Assembly (NCBI GenBank): GCA_013396995.1
Contig: VWZP01006690.1
Span: forward strand, 925,689-989,688
Reading direction: 5' to 3'
DNA length: 64,000 nucleotides
DNA from: Dicaeum eximium
Lineage: Eukaryota > Chordata > Aves > Passeriformes > Dicaeidae
In this document: positions 26,164 through 39,790 of the stretch, piece by piece
How the letters are laid out: each line of letters starts with the position of its first letter
Numbering within the stretch: the stretch's first letter is position 1
Made by a program: the position numbers and the translations under genes
The notes under the pieces: model-generated
The model's input: the letters and a program-made list of their open reading frames with translations, nothing else
Database searches by the model: none
What the model was told of the DNA's origin: nothing

Positions 26164-28140
26164 AGCACAGCTTCTTTGAATTGAATGGACAGCATTAGCT
26201 TCCTCCTAACCCCCAATAACAGAGCTTGAATGGTGGCTGGTCTTGTGGCTAAGAAAAGAGGACATGTGGGTGAAAAGGGAGAGGAACCAACCCCCTTTGG
26301 GATGATGACTGGAGGTGCCCCACTGTGACTGCAGCCTCTCAGGCAGAACAGGTACTGCAGCTTTAGACACTGAGCAGTTCCACTGGGAGGAACTGACACA
26401 TAGGAACCCAATCTCCACTCCATTCACACTGTTCAAACAGACAAAGCTCGCTAAAACACAAAAATATACCTAAAACCAAAAGTTTGCAAATTGAAGAGTC
26501 AATGTAATGCTTCCTTTTGTAGTAACAAACTGCCCAGGGCAACACCGTGCCAACCTGAATGAAGAAACTCAAAATAAAAAACATCAATGGATAAGACTAA
26601 TGGGGAAGCTCAGATGAGAACACACACTGGATAAATTACTCATCCCAACAGACCTCACATATTCTTTCAGGAACAATTCAGAAGTCCTGTACAGCTTTTG
26701 AACTCAAGCAATTCAGTGCTGATGACAGAATGTTGCTAAATCCCACCAAAACCACAACCATTTGCACCTACAAAGTGTTGTCAAGTCTGTATTTTCACAA
26801 CAGCTAAAGGCTGTTTGATCTGGTAACTACAAGAGCATCCACATACATAAAAGGCTGCTAAGGACAAGACCTTTACCTTCCACCACCTCCTGCAGAGCAG
26901 CACTGCAGTGAAACTGCCCCTGAGTCCTACAAGGTTGTGGAAGTGAGGAACCAGCTGATTTATCCTGTTTGCAGGACAATTTTCCCAGAAAAACACTTGC
27001 TCCCAGAGGAGAATTCAACTCCCATCAGCAGGAGATTATGCCCCACATGTTGATAATATGTTAATTTTTTTTTATAACCTACAATCTAAGGCATGAAGAA
27101 ACTGTGGAGATTATGCCCTTATAACTATTGCTCTCCCCAGCTTTTGCAGGAGTGTACCTGATGCACCTTCAGTTATCTAAAATTTATTTGGACAGATCCC
27201 ATCTCACTTTCCAAACATCCTAATGATACTTTCTTATAAATTAAAAGTTAAAAATTACAACTTTAATAATTTTTACTTAAAATTGAGAATGCTGCTCCTT
27301 CCTTTAACAAAATCCTGCTCCTTGATCCAAATCCTAACACTGCTGAGATCACTCCCAGCGACGCTGTTCGAACTGCCCAGATAATCCTTTGCTATAATGA
27401 AGAGCAGATGTCAGTTCTGGACAACTGGCCAGCCTGGAGGAGCACAGTCAGATTTCCTTTTGACTGACTTGTGTGTGTTTCCTTCCTGTGGAAGCAGAAA
27501 TTGGGCCAGAGGGAAAAGGGAGGAGGGCTGCACACACCCAGCTCCAGAGACCGGTACAGATTGATGTGACTCTCACAGTCCTGTCCTCAGCCCCAAATCT
27601 GCCAGTCACCAACAGTCCTCTGCTCAAACTGATCAGTATCTCTTGTCCACTCCCTTTATATGAACCAGATCTTTACAGTCTGCTGCAATGCTCTAGTTTT
27701 TGCTTCTTTCCCAAAGTCCCCAAACCAGAATACATATACAAATCCCAGCTATTGTAATACAGCTTCAGCTGCTTTGTGAAATTAGTTCTTTTTTTATGAA
27801 GACCCTTAAGATAACACCTTAGTATTGGCAAGTGCCTACATTCAAAAACATTGTGCCAGGCCACAACATATTTTATGATAAGATTAAAAAACTATAGGCT
27901 TCATAAAATGAATTTTGAGCTTCCTTTAGATGACAATTACTTTTTTTTTAATATGAGGGTAAAAGGCTTTCACATATTTCTATGACTGCCTTTGAGAAAA
28001 TAGTAAATGTCTGAGACTTGTAATGATGTTGCAAGAGTTACAACACATTACTGTTTCCTGATACCCTTATGCACTCTTTACTTACCAGAATTTGAAATGT
28101 AAAATTTGTAAGAATCATTACTACTTCAAGATTATGTTTT

Positions 28141-28181
28141 TTAATAAAACCGTAATGAACTAAAATCTTAGGTTTTATTAA
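28141..28181. repeat. Perfect inverted repeat, 11-bp arms
   Basis: The arms ttaataaaacc (28141-28151) and its exact complement (28171-28181) are separated by 19 bases. The arms are AT-rich, so a chance origin is plausible. Confidence 0.75.
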
Positions 28182-31100
28182 TGATAGGGCTCATGCTGTG
28201 CACATTTAGTGTTAATACTTTCAATCACTATGAAAGCAATTTCTAGTTTAAGAGTACACTGGTCCAAATTTTGCCTGTGGCAACATCCACTTAAGTAAAT
28301 GAGATTAAAGAATGCATATCTGCAGGCAGAATCTGGTTCATTGCCATGTCCATGTCTCACACAGCACCCCAATGCTCTCATGAAGAGTTAAATACATATT
28401 CCACTGGCTTCAGCAAGTCTGTTTTCTCCCTTTTCTGTGCTGTTTTCCTGTGGGATTTATTTAAGTGGCCATTAAAATACTTAAAATCACATAAGAATTC
28501 AGTAGGAGTAACAATATTGTGTTTTTCTAATAGACACTTAGAAGGAGCTAACGCATGCATGGAGACATCATAATAATAAACAATGATGGATTTCCAAATT
28601 ATATATAGAATTAGAATCTTTGCAGTGTGGGCCAGTCCTCAGAAAATATGCTAACCCAAAAATTCTTGTCAGATTATCCAGTTCCTGGATTTGAATTTCT
28701 AGGTGTACATATTTGATAGTGTACAATGTACACGTGCACAAATTTATATGGAGAGAAATGCATCTGCATGTCAGGCTTGCTATCTGAGTGAGAATTCTGC
28801 CAGAATGCTGTGTTTGCTCCATGGGGAGGGAAGCAGAACCATCCCACTGCTGGCTCAGAGTCCCTGTTTATTTACCTGTGTGCTCTGCAGAACAGATCCA
28901 TACAGAAACAGTCTCCTCACTGGTGGAGCTGCTTGTCACTCAGCTTTGGCTGCAAGTGGGGAAGTCTTCTTGCTTGGCCACTTGTAGGAAATAAAAATGT
29001 TAAGTAGCTTATTTTACTTTACAGATCAGAGGAAAATCTATTAACTCCCTGCATTCTAAATATGTGATGTTGTTTGGAATGCACTGAGTGAGTAGTTCTC
29101 TTGGAGAAGCAAACACCATATTTTCTAATTAATTCTAAATGATTTAAAGTGATGTAAACATTTGTGCTTTTTTTGGATTACAAGGCCAATAGCCAAAGTG
29201 ACAAAATATATTCTTGCTCTAAGCAGTTCAAGTGTCTACTTTTCAAAATAGTGTCTTCTTGTAGGGTACTTTGACCTTCTGTTAGATTTTGTTTGTACAA
29301 TGAAATCCTAGTCCTGCCACTCCAACTGCTGCCTCCTCCTTTAAACAACAGCAGATTTTCTGTGGCCAAGGCCTTATTACCCCTCTGTAATAATACAATT
29401 TATTCTCCTGTATGCCTATCTCTAGCAGAGTGATGAATTTAGAAAAGAAGTACTTTTCTATGGTGTTTGATTTGTAAAGCTCAGTTTGGAGGGTTGGGTT
29501 GCTATTACAATAGTTTTGGCAGGATGGTAAGCCACACACGTTTATTTGTAATGTATTAAGCCCTTGACATACTGCACTGTACTTCAGAGGCTCTGCAAGT
29601 TTTTTTTGTTGTTGCAGCTTGCCTTTAGTCTTTGCCAATTTATTTCCTTTTCTTTTCCAAACAAAGCTAGGATTGTTAAATCCTAATGTTAAAGCATTTT
29701 AATAGCTAGATCTAGTTACAAAGCAAATTTTTAATTTGCCATTGTCTGGCCAAGTTTTGCTTAAAGAGAAAAACTCTGCAAATGGGCTAGAGACATGATC
29801 CAGTAGCCAATAGCATCAAAATACTCTCTGATTTAAAGGTCCCTGGACTCAATACTTTTACTACTCTCATCCATAACCACTTTTTGAGGGACTGCTTTTA
29901 GGAAGTTCTCATAAAATGATCACTGCACTGGCAAACAGCTTTGTTTGATCCAGGGGAAGCACTACAGTTTGTTTTGGCTACTTCTTGCCAGAAATTTTTA
30001 TTGATTTTCTTAAAGTAATTATAACATTAATAAAAAAAAAAAAAGCTTTTTCCAGGAGAACACCCAGCAGTGGGGAAAAAAGAAAGGGTATGCTCTTCCT
30101 TTTTATTGAACGTCATTTCCAGAGATTTGCATATCCTGCAGATCAGCTTGATAAACACACATTTGAATTAATATATCATATATATATTTGCTGTATACAG
30201 CATGGAACTAGTTCCCTGAAAAGCTGTGCAGTTTATGCCTAAGTCTTTCACTTGTTTTGGCACAGCCTAACTGTAGCCATTGAAAGACATTAATTTTCAG
30301 GATATTTTTGGACTTGTGCAAGAGGCAGTGAAGAACAATAACTGATGGAAGCAGGGAAGGAGAAAAAGGAAATGTCTTCTGATCCCTCAGGATTTCGTAA
30401 GTTTGTCAGAACTCCTTCCAAGCTCCTTGTTCTAGACTCAGCCAGCCTGAGCAAGGACTTCAGTTCTCAAGGAGTTAAGAAATATTGGGAAGCTGCTGCT
30501 CTTGCTTAACCTCCCAATGTTCCTTTGAGGGGGAGGAGAAAACATTCCCAGGGCTGGAGTGGGAAGGGGTAGAGTCAGGTTCTTTACCAAGGATACACTG
30601 AGGTCTGTAAGATCTGAGACACTTTCTACAAGCATACCATGGCTCTTAGGGATGAAAGCAAAAAACCCTCTGATCCCTGCAGAGGGAAAGGAAAAGGGGG
30701 ACAAAGGTGTGACAACCTTTTTATGGCTCACTGGTTTTTAGGGGACTAATGAAATTCTGGCATTGCATCTCCTTTGGATGGACTTTAAAAGAGCCATGAA
30801 ACAGGAAAGTCCATGTCACTCTTTTCTTTCTCATTGTTTTCTCCACCCTGCTTCTCATTAAACTGTCCAATGGTAAAATGGTCCCACAGCACATTTCCTA
30901 TTTATTCAATTATAACATGGCAGCACTGCCATACAAGCCTACATTTGAACTCAGTTTCATTGATGAAGCCACTTCCCAATCAGCACCAGCTCATCAGTAT
31001 TACTTATGTTGGCACGGCAGTAAATGTAACTTCTTTTTGAAGAGTAAGCACAGAAAGGGTCTAGTAGTGTTGTATACTCTGAATCAATAATCTGGAGGAT

Positions 31101-33693
31101 TCTTGCACAGATTCTTGAAGAAAAACACAGTGTCAGTTTTGTTCCTGTGCCAAAAGTCTTTCATTTGGTACATCGGTTTTCATTGCGACAAACGAACAGA
31201 TTGGTATTACAAGGATGCCTATAGAGAATGGTTATATTCCTCTTAATAGGAGTTTTGGCATAGTATTTCTATTTTGGGAGAAGTCAGATTACAGCCTGTC
31301 TAGGCAGAGATATTTTTATCAGAAGCCATTAAATGGTTGGACAAGTAATTAATTACACAATTACCCTACTGATGAGCAGCTCCCTCAGTCTGAAGACTTC
31401 TCTTTCTTGGAGTCAGTGGCAATCATGAGGTTCTTTTCTTCCAGGTTCACTTGTATTTATCTTCAGAGAAATCCAAAGATCTTGTTAGCCTGGTTTTACT
31501 TACAGCCTCTTGTTGCACAGAGCATGCCCTGATCCCTGCTAGCTACAAAAACACTGAACTTGTTTATCATTTTGATACATGATAAAGCATAAACTGTAGC
31601 TATGTAATCACTGTGAGTAAAAAAAAATAAAATTATTATTCCACTTGTTATATTACAAATTATTGAGATCAACACTTCTATTGCTGGTCCATTTACATAT
31701 CTGCAAATTGTCTGTAAATCAACGTTTCACACTGAACCTTCACCATCCAATGCACAGTATGCCAGTAAAATCAATATTTGAGCCTGTAGTTCCATTATAC
31801 AGCCCCTCCTGATCATGATGGCTACTCAGCCTGCACATTCAGACTTTGCTCTGAAAGCTCCTTATGTGTAAAAGGGAATTCTAACTACTGGAAAAAAAGG
31901 CTTGTCTCAAATGTGTAAATTGTGTTCATGGCAGCTGGTAGTAGGAAGTGGGAGAGATACCTGTGTTCATTTATGAATTCTGGCTACTTTCAGAGATACT
32001 GTCTAGGACACAGCAAGACAAGCAGGAAGAATTGGCATGGAATGGCATGGCTTGTGCTGTGTTTGCACACCAGGGATTCTGTTGTCAGTGATTTTGCTTT
32101 CAAACAGCTTCACTGTCAACTTAGCGAAGTAGAAGGGGGTATTGGGTATAACGTGTTTTCCTTCACATTATCATCCCTCCTGCAAATTAGGGAAGTAAAA
32201 GGCAGGAAAAAGGTCAACACCTCTTTCAGATACTTAGCACTGCATTAGCGAAAAAAAAAAAAACCCAAAACACTCAAAGCACATCAGTGCAACACAAGCC
32301 TGAAAAGCAGAACCTGGAGAATATGTTTCCAGGAAAAGCCTGTAGTCATCTGGCAGTGTGTTAATATTGCTTTAAAAGTATTTATTCAGCTTCTAGCTAA
32401 GATAAAATATGGATGACAACTATTCAACCAATTATTCAATTAAAAATGCAAGTATGAGGCATTGAGGGAGAAGAAAGGAGACTATTTTTAACAGTAAATG
32501 TTTTCCTATAGGGACAATATTCAGCACTAATTAGCAAGCAGCACCTCAAATGCAGTGCATGACGAAGCACGATTAACCTCTTTCTAGTACCTTGAGTTGT
32601 AAGCAACATCTTTGGTTTAAAAATCAAGTGTTCTGTTGTCATATTCCACCTGCAAACTTATCTCTGTGTGAGGGGAATGTTTAAGTGACTTCAGCTCTAA
32701 TACTTCAGTGCAGTGGGAGTCAGGCTGTCAGAGTGGTTGGTTCAGTGTGAGGTACCACTTTCCTGAAATCCCTGGGAATTGACAAGCAGAGTTGTCTCCT
32801 CCACTGATACTCGTAAGCGTCTCGTTTTTGCTCTTTCAGCCCAAGAGCTATGACCATCTTCCCTGAGATGACACCATAAGAGATTACCATGCCACCACAT
32901 GCCATCCACCCTAGTTGAATTGCTTGCAATGTTTGGTAGAGTTCGTGGTGCTTAGACTAACAAAGCAACCCTTTCATAGTGTTCCTATAATTCTGCTTTT
33001 TAGCAAGATGTGAGGTTCCTAACAGCTGTACAAGGGCAGTAATGCTGCACTTTTAGAAAAAAATGAAAGTGCAATGAAGTAGGGCCATGCTGGTAATTTT
33101 TGAGTAGTAAGCAACACAGTGTTTTTCCTCTGCATAATAGTTGCTATTTGTGTAAAGATTCTAGGAATAGGGATGGTGTTGCTGGAATTCACCACAGTTC
33201 TTATAGAACAGGTAATCTCTGGGATTGGGAAACACGGCTCATAAACTCGCACGTACAGTCTGAACTGAAAGAGTCACGGTCTGCTGGATTTTTAGGTAAC
33301 ATCCAAAACAAGCGTTGACAGCAACTTGTGCAAAACTGTTACAGAGGACAAGACACAAAAGAAAACAATGTAAAGCAGACAGTTTGGCAATCACACAGGA
33401 ACAGCCAGATTTCCTTGCCAACATCACCGTGCGGTAAGAGCAGGCGAGACCTTTCAGCCATCTGAGCAAGCAAAGAGGCCATACGAACACCAAAACCTGC
33501 AAGGCAGCCAAAAAGCCAAATTACGGTCTTCAGACGGCTCGAGTCACGGTAAATACCATCGCCCCGCTGACGAAGGCCATGTGCAAACCAAGCTGGAAAC
33601 GGGCACAGCTGGTGACTGATGTTTGCACTGGCCACGGTGGCCGGTGAACCCTTGCGGAGAGCGGCGGGCGTGAGGCGCTGGCAGTGACCCCGC

Positions 33694-33704
33694 TCTCACC
33701 TGCG
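33694..33704 (-). other. Strong minus-strand splice donor inside the CpG island
   Basis: The minus strand reads GCAG|GTGAGAGCG, with the exon side ending at 33700 and the intron beginning at 33699. This closely fits the vertebrate donor consensus. It suggests a minus-strand first exon starting within the island, meaning divergent transcription away from EMP2. No downstream minus-strand exon could be identified. This is inference from one site. Confidence 0.35.
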
Positions 33705-34365
33705 CTGCCCGGGGAGTGCTTTATCAGCGCAGCTTTCCTCAGCTCTCCACACACACGTTTTTCTCCGTGACGAGCAAGCCCGGGCAGCAGCGAGGCGAGC
33801 CTGGCGCGCCGGGCTCCCAGCCAGGGCAGCTCTGCCCTAACATGGCACTCGCTGCCGCCCGGGGCGGCCCCGGCCGCGTCCCTCAGCGCCCCGCTCGGCC
33901 CGTCCCGCCGGGAGCAGGGGCTGGGCCCGGCGCTGAGGGGCGGGAGGCCCTGGCGGGAGCGGCCCAAGCGCGGCCGGCTGGAAATGGCGCCTCGCCCAGC
34001 ACGGGCTCTCCGCCGGGCCCGGCCGCGGCAGCTGTCCCCGGCCGCTTTGGGAACCGCGGCTGCTTTCCCCCGCTATGGCTCCCGTGAGAGGGCTCCGCCC
34101 CGGGCCTCGCCCTGTCCTTCCCGGGACAAGCCCTCGCCCAGCTACCATGGGGTAGCTGCCGTCTGTCCCTTGCCCGCGGTGACGGGTGGCACCGCCGTCC
34201 CTCGCTGTGCGCGGCTCCGCGGGACGGGGCCCCGACGCCTCCCGCACTCGGTACGGAGCGGTCGCTCCTCCGGGAGGGTCAGCCCCGACGGAAGGCGGGG
34301 GCCGCCCGGGGAGCGGGCCGAGCGCCCGGCCGCTGCCATCCCGTGCGCCGGGCTCGGCCCGCCCT

Positions 34366-34477
34366 NNNNNNNNNNNNNNNNNNNNNNNNNNNNNNNNNNN
34401 NNNNNNNNNNNNNNNNNNNNNNNNNNNNNNNNNNNNNNNNNNNNNNNNNNNNNNNNNNNNNNNNNNNNNNNNNNNNN
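34366..34477. other. Assembly gap (112 N) inside the CpG island
   Basis: 112 consecutive n characters with very GC-rich sequence on both sides. The gap interrupts the candidate promoter and any reading across it is unreliable. Confidence 0.99.
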
Positions 34478-35339
34478 TAGCCTCGGCCGGGCGGGGGGCG
34501 CGGGGGGAGCGGGGCGGCGGCGGCGGGGGGAAGCAAGAAACCGTCAGAAATGGGGAAAAAATTTAAAAGCACGCGTTTGTTTACTACGAAGCACATTTCA
34601 TTTTGGTGGCTGCCGTGCTGCGCCGTCGCTGGGCCGGCCAGGAGAGCCGTCCCGGTCGCGTCGAGCCCCGGCCCCGCTCCTTCGCCCCGGGAGCGGCACG
34701 GGGCGGGCTGAGGGCTCCTCGCTAGTGAGTCCAGGCTGGGCCAAGCCAGCAGAAAGTTCGCGCTCTTCACGGAATAGTTTCTCTCTGTTCTTTTCTGTAA
34801 TGAACTCTCAGCGGAGCTCGCGTGTGTTGCAGTAACGTTGTAGCAGCTCTTGGCAGCTCCCCCCGCGCCAGTGGAAGGAAAATACACTTAGATGTAATTC
34901 AGTGCAGATTTCGGTTTATGAAGTTTTTGCTAGCGTTAAACGTTTTTCCACTTGAGTCCAACTGCAGTTTCACTCGCTGATGGTTTTTATCTATATGTAA
35001 TGGCCGATTTACATCGGGCACGTTGTGTGCCAGATACTGGACAGGCAACTCTCAGTAAAGTGAGTTGTCTGCAATAATGAGTATTGAATTTGAGAGGTCA
35101 GCTCCTTGTTTGGACATTTCCAGGAAGAACAGTGCACTGCTGCCCGTTCCTCAGCAGACTTACCCACGGCTTGCTCTTACCCACAGAATGCTGCCATCAA
35201 GAAACCTGCAGTTCAGCCTCTCTTTTAATTTATTGGCAGGAATACTTTGTTCACATGGTGCAGGAAGGTTTTTTTTTTTTTTTTCCTCCCAGCAGTTGAG
35301 AATAGCATGTAAATGATCAGTAATTATTGCTGCAGAGCG

Positions 35340-35366
35340 TCAAGTCAGAAGCATCTTCTGACTTGA
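35340..35366. repeat. Perfect 12-bp inverted repeat with 3-base loop
   Basis: The arms tcaagtcagaag (35340-35351) and its exact complement (35355-35366) flank CAT. The pairing does not extend into flanking sequence, so the stem is too short for a typical microRNA precursor. It lies about 0.5 kb downstream of the CpG island. Confidence 0.85.
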
Positions 35367-38300
35367 TACAGGGCTGCGAAGAAACCCACTAAATAGCTGT
35401 GAAATCCACACTGAATTTTGTTGGTGTTTTCTTTAGGAACTGTGGAAGTAAACAGCTATGGTTGGCTCATCATGAGAAAAACGAAATGTAGCTCTTTCTC
35501 TTCATTTACTTGCAGACTCTGTATATACAGTGCTGGTGTGTTAGCTATATAAAATAAGTCTTCTTGCCTGCCTGGGCAGATGTTTTCTCTGTCAAATAAA
35601 AATAGTCTATAGTGACTCCTTCATCCAGACCTGCTCTCAGATGTTGAAGGCTTTGCTGTCCGTGTAGTTAAGGAAGGAGCTGTGAGGCTGGACTGCTGGG
35701 ACTGAGGTAGCTGCAGGTGTGGGCAGGCAGGAATCCACACAAATAGGGGACCATTGGGCATGAGTTTCACTGGGGGGAGAAACGGGAATTGCAGTTTGCT
35801 GGAGAGTCCAGCAACATTTTTGTAAGAGAGTGTGTGACAAATGCCATCCTGAGGAATGCAGCTGGGGTACAGGTACTTGCCAGAGCTGGTGAAATCAAAG
35901 TGGGAGTGGAAGCAAAGGCATTTGGTAAACATGGCCACCAGAAGCTGGTATGACTTTATTCAGCACAAGATTTAAGGATTTCACCTTTGCTTCAAAGACA
36001 TTGAAAGAAGGAACTCTTGCTGTTCTCTGAATCTCTTTGTGAATGTGTAGAGTTGAGTTAGGAAATAGACTCTTGGGATACCTGAGGGAAGATTCATCCT
36101 CTGTGCTGAGTAAAGATTGTACAGATTGTATCATGCCAGCTGCGTGGCTGACAGGGATGTTACCAGGGAGCTGTCTGCCCAGCCAGGAATCCAGGAATTA
36201 CTCTGCCAATAGCCATCAACATTAACTGAAGTTGAAATGCAGCAATACCATGAAGACTCTTAGGAGGTGATCGGTTTCTTGTTAGTATGCTCATTTGGGA
36301 AGGAAAACGGTGTGTTAATATAATTTCAAATAAAAACAACATCCAATGAGTAGACAAGACACTACTTGTGTTGTATTCTTTATTTGTGGTCTGGAAAGAC
36401 TTATATCATAAACACACAAACAGTGTTGATTATGCTGTGGATTTGCCAGTGAGGAAAAACAGTTAGTTTTATTTGGTTACACGGATTTAAAACCCTGTTA
36501 TTAAAGGAAGTTGTTCAACAGACTGAGCAGGTCAATACTGAAGGCTGCTGCAACATTATTATCTTAGACAAAGATTCTGTCTCAATTTGTAGATGCTGGA
36601 GTTATTGTTGCTGGCCAACACTGTTTAGAAGAAATTAATATCTCCATCTTACACCCACTTTCAGTTAATGCTCTTGACCCCTCTTGATTTATTAGCATCT
36701 CCTGCTTCAGAGCTGCCTTGTGTCTTTCTTTTACTTCCATTATTATGGTTTTTATTTTGTTGTCTTGTTTGTCTCAAGGTTGTTTCCCATCTCAGGTTTG
36801 ACAGTCCTTCAGTGATTAGAAGAATGTTGTACTGATGAGTCCCATATGGGTATTTAGAGAAGCAAGACCTTGCTCTACTTTTGCTAAGTATATTAGGTCT
36901 AGGCTATCTCTTTTCATAATGCTGTTCCCTGTCATTTAGAAATGAGATCAGTGGCAGCATAAGGAGACTCTTCCTTTTCACCTCAGTGGCTTGAATATAT
37001 TTTGATTTTCCACTGGCACTTCACATTCTATTTGCGTCTTGAGCATCATGTAAGACATGACATCCCCACATAAATCAGGACAAGAATGTGTTTAATTAAA
37101 GAGATAAATAGGTCTCTGGGGACAAGGTCTGTTATACTGCTAGCTGGCAGATGTACTTTCCAGGTCCTCCTCCATGTTCCTGTTGGAAGAAGATCCAGCA
37201 GAATGAGGCACTGTGTAATACAGGAACTAATAAGAAAGAGATTTACTCTGAAGTGAAGCAAACATTGTATGTAAAATCCATGCAATACTTCAGCACAGCC
37301 AAATTTGAAAGTAGAAAGGAATGCACAGCTTTTATTGAAATCACATTGGTCTCAGAGGGAATGCAGGGGGAACATAAGCACAGCACAAAGGAATTCCATT
37401 CATGGAGCTGTTCAGTGTTTGTTAGGGTTTGCTTGTTTTTTGGATGCTCAGAGCAAACCATGATCTTTGCAGTGGAGTTTCAGTTTTTGCTGGTTTTTTG
37501 TTAAAAACTTTTCTGTTTTAGAGAGTAGATAATTTCATAAAATATATCTCAAAATGTCGGGTGATGCTTATGACTTCATTAGGAAGATAAGCATCATAAT
37601 TATTAGAAAATATATCTTGCTGGGTGAGACTCAAGAGAAAGCCTGATGGCCCGAATTCATCCATCAAAGGAATTATTATTTCTCCACTGAACGGGGAAAA
37701 TGTAATTACACCTTTTTATTTTGCCGGTGAAGTTTCATGGGCAGGTTTAATGATGGTATGTGCATGCCAGGTGAAGCCTTATAATTTGGGTGTGACCTTA
37801 AAATACAACCCTCTGGCTGTGTAGAGATCTTCACAGGAGTCTGTAGGTGGAGCAGAAAGTGGACTGACTCAAATGCCCCTTAGAGATGGCTATAGGATAT
37901 ATATTTATGGTTTGCTTCACTGATTGTTAAACACTCAAACATTCTATGTTTGGAATTGCATGGGCCGCAAACAGCCGAGGTGGGCAGGATGAACACTCCC
38001 TCCCTCAGCTGTCTGATGCAGGTGTTTAGTGTCCTGAAATAGATCCAAATTCTGGCCTTCTTCCAGACAGAAAGAGGCCTTCCAAAGGGCCTGGATGTCT
38101 CTGCTGAGGTGCCTGTGCTGCCAGGTGGGCTCTGCACACTCACCTGTTCTCCAGGGCTTGCAGTGCTCAATCCACTGCAGCAACAAAGGTGCAGTTTAGT
38201 TCAATGGCAGAAACAAAGCCAAGTCCAGAGCCTGCAGAACAGTCTGTGAACAACTGAAGGGCTCTGGCTGAGCCTGCCCACCTGTCAGGGTGCTTGGTGT

Positions 38301-39229
38301 ACCCTAACCTGGCACTGTAGCTGTGCAGTGACCCAGGTGTGTCCAGCCTGGTCGAGGTGCAGCTGCAGGGTAGACCGAAGTGACCCAGGGGCTGAGGGAA
38401 CTGGGCTGTTCCTGTAGAGCAGCCAGTGGAGAAGAGCTGTGCACTGGGTGTGCCCAAACAAGGCATAGAAATCCTTCTACTTGGATTTGCAGAGTCCACA
38501 TGGTAACTTTAATTGCACCCATTACAAATTATGGTATAAAAATTGCATTCTGGAACAAAGGCTGACTATTCAGTGTAATCCTGTGCTACAATGTTGCTGT
38601 CAAACTAAGTAGTAGTAGTAGTTGTGGAGAGTTTTTGTTTTATAACCAACTGTTGTACCGCCAATAGAAATGTTTTTTCACACTCTTGATAGATGATGTG
38701 CAAACTCTGAAATAACTAAAACCAAAATTTCTCAACACAGAGCCAGTCAAAGCCAAATCAAAACAAGCAGTTTGAAAATTTTACAACAGTGAATGCAACA
38801 CATTTAATTGCTAGCAATTTCCACAGAGCATCTGCCAAAGTTAAAACAATATCAGCTTTTATTTCTATGGAATTAAACGCATTGCTTTCAATCTGGAAAG
38901 ACAGACCTTTTCTGCCTTTGTTTGTTGGTTAATTAGGTGAAACATCATAAATCACTCAAGCTGTTCTGTTGTATCTGGAATAATCTCTGCATAAGCAGCA
39001 GTCTGTAGTCAGTAGAGCCCAGGGTCTGAGGTTTGCTCAGAACTGTGTTAATGCATAGTCAATGCTGCAGGTGTGCATTTTTTCTTTTCCTTTTCATTGG
39101 CTGAGGACGCATTTTATCTGTCAACCTGATATAAAGGTCTGGTATTTTACTTGGCCTGTCACTCCCTGCCCTGCCAAGGTATTGAACAGAGACACCCTCG
39201 ACACTGAAATGTGTCCATACAGTGAGTGA

Positions 39230-39790
39230 GCAGGGGTGAGGCCAGGCCACACCTCAGTTCAGCTGTTTGTTTCAGGAGCAGGTTCCCAGGAGGGTTCTCA
39301 GAGCTTGAATAGCTTATTGAACAGCCCCGTGTCATTGTCCCAGCTCCATGGGGCTGCTGCTTCCCCGAGCCAGAGGCAGGGCTGTGCCAGCAGGCTGCAA
39401 AGGGCTCTGTGCTTCCTGAGCACTGCCCTGGGGGGCTGGCAGGCAGTGGTGGCCCGTAGGTCACCCTCAGACCAGAGGCACAGGCCATGCTCACTCTTGG
39501 AAGCTTTGCTGCCCACCTGAGAAGCAGAAGGTCCCTCCCAGCTGGCTGTGAGTGGTCACCATCAGCACGGGGTTACTGCACTGCCCAGCAGCCCCTGGAG
39601 CACGGCAGGGAGCTCAGCCCAGTGCCAGGGGCATGGCTATCGTGCAAAAAGCCTGTTGTGAAACACACAATTCACTGAGACCCCAGTGAAGCTGTTGAGA
39701 GGCTTCCCAGGAAAGCAGAGATGCAGGGTCCTCTCAGGACAGGGGGTCTGTCACCCTGCTAGCACAGTCCCTGCATCACAGAAATCCTTT
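39230..39790. other. GC-enriched, CpG-poor block, origin unknown
   Basis: The composition shifts to G/C-rich with few CpG, which fits a decayed (methylated and deaminated) insertion such as an old LTR or a microsatellite-free unique segment. No terminal repeats, coding motif or known family was recognised. Confidence 0.3.

Larger units (their letters stand above)
23042..33519. other. Non-coding stretch upstream of the CpG island
   Basis: No gene was recognised. It contains a 30-base A run (24050-24079), an A/C-rich tract (26132-26163) and an inverted repeat (28141-28181). At 25.3-25.6 kb there is a moderately GC-rich patch without recognisable coding content. Near 32.72-32.95 kb the minus strand has an open stretch, but it carries no family signature. 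Confidence 0.5.
33520..34840. promoter_or_regulatory. CpG island, probable EMP2 promoter
   Basis: This is the only large block of dense CpG and high GC in the window, typical of a vertebrate CpG-island promoter. It lies about 13 kb upstream of the EMP2 start codon on the same strand, and the EMP2 ATG exon appears to begin only about 34 nt upstream of the ATG at a splice acceptor. A distant non-coding first exon is therefore expected, and this island is the natural place for it. The GC-rich centre is broken by the N gap at 34366-34477, which may hide the start site. A + strand GTGAGT (34725-34730) is one possible first-exon donor, though the bases before it fit the consensus poorly. Long open frames across the island are a by-product of high GC. 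Confidence 0.7.

Noticed and set aside
30170..30205. Short palindrome tgctgtatacagca in an AT-rich tract.
   Set aside because: 14 bp in TATA-rich DNA, readily explained by chance.
32720..32955. Minus-strand open stretch of about 79 codons, hydrophobic then basic, bounded upstream by an AG; also a pyrimidine-rich + strand acceptor near 32838.
   Set aside because: No family recognised, no good donor at its end, and single splice-like sites are common. It could be re-examined if minus-strand transcripts from the CpG island are found.
33530..34887. Long open frames of 120-283 codons on both strands over the CpG island.
   Set aside because: High GC suppresses stop codons, the frames overlap in opposite directions, and the longest ones run through the N gap. 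No family signature.
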